DNA from: Clostridiales bacterium
GTDB taxonomy: Bacteria > Bacillota > Clostridia > Lachnospirales > Anaerotignaceae
Length of the DNA stretch: 5,071 nt
Assembly: GCA_021202325.1 (NCBI GenBank)
Contig: JAJQDF010000155.1
Coordinates: forward strand, 1 to 5,071
Reading direction: 5' to 3'
Of the stretch, positions 1 through 5,071 are shown one piece after another. The position numbers were made by a program, and so were the translations under genes. Every line of letters begins with the position of its first letter. The first letter of the stretch is position 1. The notes under the pieces are model-generated. The model was not told where the DNA came from, did not search any database, and was given only the letters and a program-made list of their open reading frames with translations.

Positions 1-10
1 GGAAAATACT

Positions 11-1162
11 ATGACTATTCAAAAGCTGGAAGAACTCCTGCGTGCCGGTGAAGGTGAAAAACTGGACTATAAACAGGAATTTAATCTTGATACTGAAACT
101 AAGAAAAAGGAATTTGTAAAGGACATAACGGCCATAGCCAACTCTAAAGGCGGCAGGGGTTACCTTATTTTCGGCGTGTCGGACAAAACCCGTGAGTTTG
201 TTGGCATAAGCGGAAAATATCCCTCGGAAGAGAGTGTTTTCCAGATAATAAGCACCCGATGTGATCCGCCGGTTCCGGTTCGCTTTGAAGAAATTATATA
301 TAAAGGAAAGAAGGTTATTGTTCTTACCATATTTAAGAGCAGCCAAAGACCGCACCAAATACTGCAGACAGGCACGTTTTATATCCGCAGAGGCTCAACC
401 ACCGATGTTGCCAGAAGATATGAAATTGCTTCCATGCTTCAGGATAACGGCCTCATATGCTATGAAACAACTCCCATACGTCATGCATCTTTAAGCGACT
501 TTGATTATGACATGCTCAATAAATATATTCTCAGCCGTTTTTCGCCTAAAAGAGCTGAAATTATACTGGAAAGCATGGGATTTATATTTTATAACAACGA
601 CTCTAAGGAATACTGCCCAACAGCCGGAGGCCTGCTGTTGTTCGGCAAAAATCCGCAGCGTTTTTTGCCTTCTACGGGAATCCGTATAGAGTGCGGCGGA
701 AAGGTCACCCTTTTCGAAGGAAATATACCGACAATGCTGGACGATTCCGAAAAATTCATTTCAGAAATTCCTATGCTTGAAGGCTACCCTATTAATGCCA
801 TATATGAGGCTTTATACAATGCTGTCGTTCACAGGGATTACTGGGATTCAACCCGTGAAACGGTAGTTATAATCAAGCGCAAGAGCATAGAGATAACAAA
901 TCCCGGAGCTATATGGAATACTGACGGAATAATCAACATGGAAAGCGATATGTATCCGCCAAGACGAAACAGCTGGCTTTATCAAAGGCTTCTTCTAACA
1001 GACAGAAAGGACCGCTTCATAAACAGTCCCATTGGAATAAGAACGTTAAACGAAAGCTTTGCCGAATATGGACTTAGAGTTAAATACATAAATCTCATAA
1101 AGAAGAACCTTTTTAAGGTTATACTGCCCGGTACAGATGACTTGAAAAATAATGTAAAATAA
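11..1162 (+). CDS. AlbA_2 (Schlafen-type) domain ATP-binding / putative transcriptional regulator
   Basis: This 383-residue soluble protein has the layout of the widespread 'AlbA_2 plus RecG-like ATPase C-terminus' family, often annotated as putative transcriptional regulators or ATP-binding proteins with no settled function. Residues about 10-140 form the AlbA_2 domain: an acidic GEGEKLDYK start (13-21), the conserved IANSKGGRGYLIFGV stretch (42-56) and FYIRRGSTTDVA (123-134). Residues 206-220 hold the family signature GGLLLFGKNPQRFLP. Residues 263-277 (AIYEALYNAVVHRDY) and ITNPG (295-299) match the HATPase_c_4-like C-terminal region. The usual glycine-rich segment near the end (typically GSGI) reads SPIGI (339-343), so ATP binding may be altered. 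The ATG at 11 is preceded by GGA at the window edge, so its Shine-Dalgarno site is probably cut off. No signal peptide or membrane segment is visible. It lies upstream of and codirectional with a MATE exporter, so a regulatory link is possible but unproven. Confidence 0.85.
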   Translation: MTIQKLEELLRAGEGEKLDYKQEFNLDTETKKKEFVKDITAIANSKGGRGYLIFGVSDKTREFVGISGKYPSEESVFQIISTRCDPPVPVRFEEIIYKGKKVIVLTIFKSSQRPHQILQTGTFYIRRGSTTDVARRYEIASMLQDNGLICYETTPIRHASLSDFDYDMLNKYILSRFSPKRAEIILESMGFIFYNNDSKEYCPTAGGLLLFGKNPQRFLPSTGIRIECGGKVTLFEGNIPTMLDDSEKFISEIPMLEGYPINAIYEALYNAVVHRDYWDSTRETVVIIKRKSIEITNPGAIWNTDGIINMESDMYPPRRNSWLYQRLLLTDRKDRFINSPIGIRTLNESFAEYGLRVKYINLIKKNLFKVILPGTDDLKNNVK

Positions 1163-1174
1163 TCAAAAAATCAG

Positions 1175-1202
1175 TTGACTTTTACGCCAAAAGTTATATT
1201 AT
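1175..1202 (+). promoter_or_regulatory. Predicted sigma-A-type promoter of the MATE transporter gene
   Basis: TTGACT (1175-1180) and TATTAT (1197-1202) each match five of six consensus bases and are 16 bp apart. This would start transcription near 1209, leaving a leader of about 60 nt. Overlapping -10 choices at 1199-1205 (18 or 19 bp spacing) are also possible because the region is a run of TA steps. The assignment is by consensus match only. Confidence 0.6.
1178..1194. promoter_or_regulatory. Dyad in the promoter spacer, candidate operator
   Basis: ACTTTT (1178-1183) and AAAAGT (1189-1194) are perfect inverted repeats separated by five bases (ACGCC). The dyad overlaps the end of the -35 box and fills most of the promoter spacer, where a bound repressor would block RNA polymerase. 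The arms are short and AT-rich, so chance is possible. No cognate regulator is identified; the upstream AlbA_2 protein is one candidate. Confidence 0.35.
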
Positions 1203-1222
1203 ATTGTCTTGGATAATTTTTC

Positions 1223-1237
1223 GGCAGAAAACCTGCC
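1223..1237 (+). other. Small hairpin in the MATE gene leader
   Basis: GGCAG (1223-1227) and CTGCC (1233-1237) can form a 5-bp GC-rich stem around the loop AAAAC. It lies in the predicted 5' leader, 32 bases before the transporter start codon. No T-tract follows, so it is not a terminator, and it matches no riboswitch class I recognise. It may only stabilise the transcript. Confidence 0.35.
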
Positions 1238-1269
1238 AGTAATTATGTATTAAAGTGAGGCGTAAAAAA

Positions 1270-2628
1270 ATGACTAAGTCAAGTGAAATAAATATGTGTG
1301 AAGGTCCTATTCTTCCAAGCATACTGAGGTTTGCCCTGCCCCTGATGCTTTCCAACATACTGCAGCTGCTTTTTAATGCGGCCGATGTAGTTGTTGTCGG
1401 AAGATTTTCGGGCAGTGAGGCCCTGGCAGCTGTTGGTTCTACTACACAGCTTATTAATTTGTTTGTAAATTTCTTTATAGGCTTATCTGTCGGTGTAAAT
1501 GTTATGGTAGCCCATTATTATGGTGCAGGCGATAAAAGAGGAATAAGCGAGACTGTACATACTGCAATATGTATTGCGGTCATTTGCGGCGTTGTAATGT
1601 TGTTTGTAGGAATACTTGCAGCGTCCCCTATGCTTAAATTTATGAATACACCTGATAATGTATTTGACCAAGCCGCCTTATATATGAGAATATATTTTTT
1701 AGGAACACCGGCCTTTGTTGTATACAATTTTGGTGCGGCAATAATGCGTGCCGCCGGAGACACACGCCGTCCTTTGATTTATTTAACAATATCAGGAGTA
1801 CTGAACGTAATACTCAATGTATTTTTTGTAGTTGCATTAAAGCTGGATGTAGCCGGAGTTGCCCTCGCTACAATTATTTCACAGTACGTTTCGGCAATTC
1901 TTATTTTAAGACATCTTATGAGGACAAACGACAACTGCCGTTTAGTTCTTAAGGAAATTAGAATATACAAAAACAGATTTTCACAGATAATGCAGATTGG
2001 TCTTGGCGCAGGATTCCAGACTCTTGCATTCGCTATATCAAACGTACAGATTCAGTCGTCAATCAACTCGTTCGGCTCCATAGTAATGGCAGGAAGCTCT
2101 GCCGCCGGAAGTGTTGAAGGCTTTGTCGAAACACCTATGAACGCAGTTGCACAAACTGCCCTTAGCTTTATGGGACAGAATATGGGCGCTAAAAAATACA
2201 AGAGAATCGATACCATACTCTACCGCTGTCTTGGTCTTACAACAGTTATCGGTCTTGCTTTAGGTATTGGCGCTTACTTCTTCGGTGAAGCTCTTGTCAG
2301 TATATATAATTCAGATCCTGCAGTTATACAAGCCGGAGTATATCGTCTTTCAATAATAAGCACTACATATGTTTTATGCGGTTTAATGGAGGTATTGTCT
2401 TTCGGAATCAGAGGCTTAGGCTACTCCGCAATGCCTATGATAGTCACTCTGCTGGGTGCCTGTGCATTAAGGATTATATGGATACTTATAGTATTTACAG
2501 TATTCCCTACTCAATTCACGATATATATATCATATCCAATCTCATGGATTATTACAACAATAGCTCACTGGATATGCTACAGAAAGGTCAGAAAGAAATT
2601 CCCTTCCGAGGATGTAGTAACAGCATAA
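1270..2628 (+). CDS. MATE family multidrug/Na+ (or H+) antiporter
   Basis: This 452-residue polytopic membrane protein of the MATE family exports cationic drugs or metabolites in exchange for Na+ or H+; the substrate cannot be told from sequence. Length and pattern fit the usual 12 transmembrane helices in two homologous halves, about residues 15-220 and 235-445. Typical first-half features are PLMLSNILQLLFNAADVVVV (24-43), the VGVNVMVAHYYGAGD stretch (74-88) and AAGDTRRP (161-168). The second half has ETPMNAVAQTALSFMGQNMGA (starting near 287) and RGLGYSAMPM (381-390). A basic tail (RKVRKK, 438-443) suggests a cytoplasmic C-terminus. The ATG at 1270 is chosen because GAGG (1257-1260) sits 9 bases upstream. 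A GTG at 1255 is in frame but lies inside that ribosome binding site. It has its own predicted promoter and ends before a bidirectional terminator. The family call is secure; subgroup and substrate are not. Confidence 0.95.
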   Translation: MTKSSEINMCEGPILPSILRFALPLMLSNILQLLFNAADVVVVGRFSGSEALAAVGSTTQLINLFVNFFIGLSVGVNVMVAHYYGAGDKRGISETVHTAICIAVICGVVMLFVGILAASPMLKFMNTPDNVFDQAALYMRIYFLGTPAFVVYNFGAAIMRAAGDTRRPLIYLTISGVLNVILNVFFVVALKLDVAGVALATIISQYVSAILILRHLMRTNDNCRLVLKEIRIYKNRFSQIMQIGLGAGFQTLAFAISNVQIQSSINSFGSIVMAGSSAAGSVEGFVETPMNAVAQTALSFMGQNMGAKKYKRIDTILYRCLGLTTVIGLALGIGAYFFGEALVSIYNSDPAVIQAGVYRLSIISTTYVLCGLMEVLSFGIRGLGYSAMPMIVTLLGACALRIIWILIVFTVFPTQFTIYISYPISWIITTIAHWICYRKVRKKFPSEDVVTA

Positions 2629-2642
2629 AATTGATATCAATA

Positions 2643-2701
2643 TAAAAATATCTCTGCTGTAAGGTAGCTTATAACCACTTTACGGCAGAGATGTTATTTT
2701 T
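2643..2701. terminator. Bidirectional rho-independent terminator
   Basis: A 13-bp stem (2650-2662 with 2680-2692, one T-G wobble) extends inward by three more pairs (2663-2665 with 2677-2679) around an 11-base loop. On the + strand it is followed by GTTATTTTT, serving the MATE gene that stops at 2628. On the - strand the flanking A-tract at 2644-2648 becomes a T-tract, serving mazF, whose stop codon ends at 2716. This is the classic arrangement between convergent genes. Confidence 0.88.
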
Positions 2702-2715
2702 CCTTTATAGAATTT

Positions 2716-3063
2716 CTAGCTTATCATTCCAAGGCTAATTATAAGAGCCTTATTTACAAGGTTCATCAGCCTCTCATCTGTAGTGCAGATTTTTTCCCTC
2801 AGTCTTTTTTTATCTATTGTCCGTATCTGCTCTAGTAGGATTACCGAGTCTTTTGCCAGATTATATCTTTCCGCCGAAACTTCAATATGTGTAGGCAGCT
2901 TTGCCTTATTTATCTGTGATGTAATGGCAGCGCAAATTACTGTAGGACTGTATTTATTTCCCATATCATTCTGTATTATAATTACAGGTCTTATACCGCC
3001 CTGTTCAGAGCCCACTACCGGTGAGAGATCAGCATAAAAGATGTCGCCTCGTTTGACTGTCAT
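2716..3063 (-). CDS. mazF: MazF/PemK-family endoribonuclease toxin (EndoA type)
   Basis: This 115-residue protein closely resembles Bacillus EndoA (NdoA/YdcE), a sequence-specific single-strand mRNA endonuclease that works as a dimer in the cytoplasm and arrests growth. Visible family motifs are [19 protein letters not shown] (3-21), [12 protein letters not shown] (22-33), the central [18 protein letters not shown] stretch (45-62) and [17 protein letters not shown] (72-88). Arg25 and Thr48, the catalytic pair known in the Bacillus enzyme, are both present, so it is probably active. The length is normal. The only usable start is ATG 3063; a stop codon lies two codons upstream in frame, and GGAG (3078-3075) sits 11 bases before it, a slightly long spacing. 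It follows alr, as endoA does in Bacillus, but the antitoxin gene expected between them is missing. It could be transcribed from the lipoprotein-alr promoter or from an unseen one. UACAU specificity is inferred from the Bacillus homologue only. Confidence 0.95.
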   Translation of the reverse strand: MTVKRGDIFYADLSPVVGSEQGGIRPVIIIQNDMGNKYSPTVICAAITSQINKAKLPTHIEVSAERYNLAKDSVILLEQIRTIDKKRLREKICTTDERLMNLVNKALIISLGMIS

Positions 3064-3083
3064 GCTTTATCACACTCCGCTTG

Positions 3084-3116
3084 TGTATTAAAAATAGTTG
3101 AGCGGTATGTATTAAA
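3084..3116. repeat. Short direct repeat TGTATTAAA, 24-bp period
   Basis: The 9-mer TGTATTAAA occurs exactly at 3084-3092 and 3108-3116 on the + strand, upstream of the mazF start. Spacing of a little over two helical turns would suit a two-site binding element, but no known regulator is recognised and the motif is AT-rich. Confidence 0.3.
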
Positions 3117-3149
3117 CTGACTTATGTGTCCCTGCTTTTCAACTATCTT
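3091..3149 (-). terminator. Possible terminator or attenuator stem-loop between alr and mazF
   Basis: On the - strand AAGATAGTTGA (3149-3139) can pair with TCAACTATTTT (3101-3091), giving 11 bp with one G-T wobble and ending in a T-run followed by AATAC. The loop is long (37 bases) and the stem AT-rich, so termination would be partial at best. It could lower mazF readthrough relative to alr, or be an RNA processing site. Confidence 0.35.
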
Positions 3150-3200
3150 CAGCAGATATTATTGCCTGTTGGAAAAAATTTATTCTGTAATAATTACTTT

Positions 3201-4361
3201 TTAAACGTATTTTACTGTTTTTACCACTTTGCCGTCCTTGATGTACTGTCTGGGAACACGTTTGCTGAGAGTGCAGAAAACTTCATAGTTTATAGTATTC
3301 ATAACCGAAGCTATATCATCTGCAGTTATTTCATTCTCGCCCTGTCTGCCGAGTAAAACAATCTCATCATTCATATTGACATTCTCAATATCCGAAACAT
3401 CAACCATGAACTGATCCATGCATATTCTGCCGACAATCGGCGCAAACTTGCCTTTTATAAGTACTTTTCCGCCCTTGGCATATGCTCTTATAAATCCGTC
3501 AGCATAGCCAACCGGTATCGTGGCAATTGTTCTTTTGCACGGTGCCTTATATGTCCTGCCATAGCTTATGCTGTCTCCCTCTTCAACTTCCTTTACGAAG
3601 CTGACATGGGTTTTTATAGACATAACTGGCTTTATCGAAAGCTTGGATTTATCCACCTCATTGGAAGGATAGGCGCCGTAGAGTATTATTCCCGGTCTTA
3701 CCATATCGAGCATAACTTCATCCAGTTCCATTATTGATGCACTGTTGGCACAATGTCTTACCGGAATATTTAAGCCTCTTTCTTTAAGCATGGAATCCAT
3801 TTTCATGAATTTTTCAAACTGACCGTAGGTATAGGTCTTATCTGTTTCATCAGCTGTCGAAAAATGAGTGAACATTCCGTTTACTTCTAGGCTGGGAAGC
3901 TGGGAAGTCTTCACAATCTCATCGGCGGATTCCTCATTCACTCTGTAGCCGAGACGTCCCATACCCGTATCAATTTTAATATGTATTACAGCTGTTTTTC
4001 CGAGAAAAACCGCCGCTTTGGAAAGCTCTTCAGCCTCTACATAGGAATATACTGTCTGAATTATACTGTAGTTTACTATGTCCTCAAAACGGTTTTTTGG
4101 AGTAAATCCAAGTATAAGTATGGGCACATCTATACCATGATTTCTTAAGTTTATGGCCTCATCAATTACAGCTACGGCCAGCCAATCAGCTCCGTTTGCT
4201 AAAAACACCTCTGCCGCCTCTATGGCACCGTGTCCATAGGCATCGGCCTTTACTACTCCTATAATTCCTGTACCTTCCTTTGTTCTGGCTCTTATGCTCT
4301 TAATATTATATTCAAGGGCATCCAAATCGATATAAGCCAAAACTCTTTCTTCGTCAGTCAT
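3201..4361 (-). CDS. alr: Alanine racemase
   Basis: This 386-residue PLP-dependent enzyme (EC 5.1.1.1) interconverts L- and D-alanine in the cytoplasm, supplying D-Ala for peptidoglycan; in sporeformers it can also affect alanine-dependent germination. The N-terminal TIM barrel carries VVKADAYGHGA (36-46) with Lys38 as the PLP lysine. DTGMGRLGY (131-139) holds Arg136, HCANSAS lies at 203-209 and MVRPGIILYG (220-229) includes Arg222. The C-terminal beta domain has SYGRTY (266-271), with Tyr267 as the second catalytic base, IPVGYADGF (282-290) and GRICMDQFMVDVSD (311-324). Catalytic and PLP-binding residues are intact and the length is typical. The ATG at 4361 has GGAGG (4372-4368) six bases upstream. 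The start lies 15 bp past the stop of the upstream lipoprotein gene, so the two are almost certainly cotranscribed and perhaps translationally coupled. Confidence 0.97.
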   Translation of the reverse strand: MTDEERVLAYIDLDALEYNIKSIRARTKEGTGIIGVVKADAYGHGAIEAAEVFLANGADWLAVAVIDEAINLRNHGIDVPILILGFTPKNRFEDIVNYSIIQTVYSYVEAEELSKAAVFLGKTAVIHIKIDTGMGRLGYRVNEESADEIVKTSQLPSLEVNGMFTHFSTADETDKTYTYGQFEKFMKMDSMLKERGLNIPVRHCANSASIMELDEVMLDMVRPGIILYGAYPSNEVDKSKLSIKPVMSIKTHVSFVKEVEEGDSISYGRTYKAPCKRTIATIPVGYADGFIRAYAKGGKVLIKGKFAPIVGRICMDQFMVDVSDIENVNMNDEIVLLGRQGENEITADDIASVMNTINYEVFCTLSKRVPRQYIKDGKVVKTVKYV

Positions 4362-4376
4362 TTTGATCCTCCGTCA

Positions 4377-5009
4377 TCAAGCCTTGAAAACAGAATCATC
4401 TATTTCAGGGTTATATTCAAATTCGTTGTAAGTAATAACATATCTTTCTCCGCCGTCCTCATCATATATTACGAACTTAAGCGGTTTAAGACTTTCGTTG
4501 TCGATCCACACCTTTTCTGTGGCAACATATTTGTTTTCTTCGGGAATGACGGCCTCAAGGACGGTGCATTGGCTTTCGTCAAGACTGACCGCAGTATCTA
4601 CAGCCACATCCTCGGAATTTAAATAGTTTCTGACAAAGCTGCAGAAAAACAGTTCATCGCCCTTTTGTCCATCAGGCAAATCAAGCGTAACCGTTTCATC
4701 GGTCTTAGCATTGTACTGCGCAACCGTCGTTCCGTCAAAAACCGTAAAATTACCTGCCATATTTTCCGGAGCAGTTATTTCAAGCCGATATTCTCCACTT
4801 GTTTTGTTGTACTGTACCGTCTCATAGGTCATTTCTCCCTTATTGGATATGCGTGTAAGCGTCGCCGTGCATTTATAGCTCTCCATTTCGGAAAGCTGTT
4901 TCTGCACCTTTTCCATGGCGGTCATTTCTGTTCCGCCGCAGGATGAAAGCACAGCACATAAACACATAGCGCCGACTGCACACGCAATACGTTTGATAAC
5001 AGCAAGCAT
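4377..5009 (-). CDS. LolA-fold lipoprotein, GerS-like
   Basis: This is a 210-residue predicted lipoprotein. Residues 1-23 form a type II signal peptide: Lys6 and Arg7, a hydrophobic core, then the lipobox LSSC with Cys24 as the lipidated residue. The mature part is rich in beta-strand-like segments resembling the LolA/LolB-like fold used by Gram-positive lipoproteins: YETVQYNKTSGEYRLEITAPE (starting at 62), NFTVFDGTTVAQYNA (87-101), KVWIDNESLKPLKFVIYDEDG (starting at 166) and the terminal YNPEIDDSVF (199-208). In Clostridioides difficile the LolA-like lipoprotein GerS, needed with the amidase CwlD for cortex modification and germination, sits next to alr2, so the position suggests a GerS relative. 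The match is by fold and context, so a general cell-envelope role remains possible. The ATG at 5009 is preceded by GAGG (5020-5017) seven bases upstream. It is the first gene of the operon visible here. Confidence 0.8.
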   Translation of the reverse strand: MLAVIKRIACAVGAMCLCAVLSSCGGTEMTAMEKVQKQLSEMESYKCTATLTRISNKGEMTYETVQYNKTSGEYRLEITAPENMAGNFTVFDGTTVAQYNAKTDETVTLDLPDGQKGDELFFCSFVRNYLNSEDVAVDTAVSLDESQCTVLEAVIPEENKYVATEKVWIDNESLKPLKFVIYDEDGGERYVITYNEFEYNPEIDDSVFKA

Positions 5010-5029
5010 AGTTTTACCTCATAAACCTT

Positions 5030-5059
5030 TTTATAATTTTTTTTACTTACTGTTTTCAA
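5030..5059 (-). promoter_or_regulatory. Predicted sigma-A-type promoter for the lipoprotein-alr(-mazF) operon
   Basis: On the - strand TTGAAA (5059-5054) and TATAAA (5035-5030) each match five of six consensus bases and are 18 bp apart. Transcription would begin near 5023, leaving a very short leader ending in the GAGG site at 5020-5017. The run of A residues in the spacer makes chance matches easier, and a further promoter may lie beyond the window. Confidence 0.45.
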
Positions 5060-5071
5060 TTAAAATTCCTT

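Noticed and set aside
1175..1205. MerR-type promoter (19-bp spacer with centred dyad)
   Set aside because: A 19-bp reading (TTGACT to TATATT) exists, but the dyad centre at about 1186 is off the spacer centre at 1190, and a normal 16-bp promoter fits better.
1255..1269. GTG at 1255 as the start of the MATE transporter
   Set aside because: It lies inside the GTGAGG ribosome binding site and would leave no Shine-Dalgarno site of its own; ATG 1270 has GAGG at 9 bases and starts the usual family N-terminus.
1209..1269. Riboswitch in the MATE gene leader
   Set aside because: The leader is about 60 nt with one 5-bp hairpin and lacks the conserved cores of the guanidine, preQ1 or TPP classes.
2630..2641. 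Perfect 12-bp palindrome ATTGATATCAAT just after the transporter stop
   Set aside because: It is AT-rich and isolated, with no promoter nearby; a chance palindrome or minor part of the terminator region is more likely than a functional site.
2376..2645. 89-codon + strand frame overlapping the end of the transporter gene
   Set aside because: It is out of frame within a conserved MATE C-terminus and its translation shows no domain.
4230..4622. 130-codon + strand open frame opposite alr and the lipoprotein gene
   Set aside because: It spans the junction of two well-supported - strand genes, has no recognisable domain and looks like an antisense shadow.

Overview
The window looks like chromosomal DNA of a low-GC Firmicute, probably an anaerobic, endospore-forming member of the Clostridia. 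The reasons are moderately AT-rich DNA, GGAGG/GAGG-type ribosome binding sites, frequent ATA and AAA codons, and a cluster of a GerS/LolA-like lipoprotein gene, an alanine racemase gene and an EndoA-type mazF gene. Species cannot be told from this stretch.

Left half (+ strand): a Schlafen AlbA_2-type ATP-binding/regulator-like gene (11-1162) is followed by a 107-bp gap and a 452-residue MATE-family efflux transporter gene (1270-2628). The gap carries a good sigma-A-type promoter with a 6-bp dyad in its spacer, then a small leader hairpin. The transporter therefore probably has its own promoter and perhaps an operator.

Middle: at 2643-2701 a strong stem-loop with an A-tract on one side and a T-tract on the other can end transcription from both directions, between the convergent transporter and mazF genes.

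Right half (- strand, read right to left): a promoter at about 5059-5030, a lipoprotein with a LolA-like fold (5009-4377, GerS-like), alanine racemase alr (4361-3201, 15 bp downstream) and the RNase toxin mazF/endoA (3063-2716, 137 bp downstream of alr). The first two genes look translationally coupled. The order resembles alr-mazE-mazF of Bacillus and gerS-alr-mazE-mazF of clostridia, but no complete antitoxin gene lies between alr and mazF. That gap instead holds an 11-bp stem-loop with a T-tail, a 24-bp-spaced direct repeat and a possible MazF cut site.

Most of the window is ordinary housekeeping and accessory content. The most interesting points are the apparently antitoxin-less mazF and its structured leader, and the possible regulatory link between the AlbA_2 protein and the transporter. 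I see no insertion sequence, CRISPR array, tRNA or rRNA.
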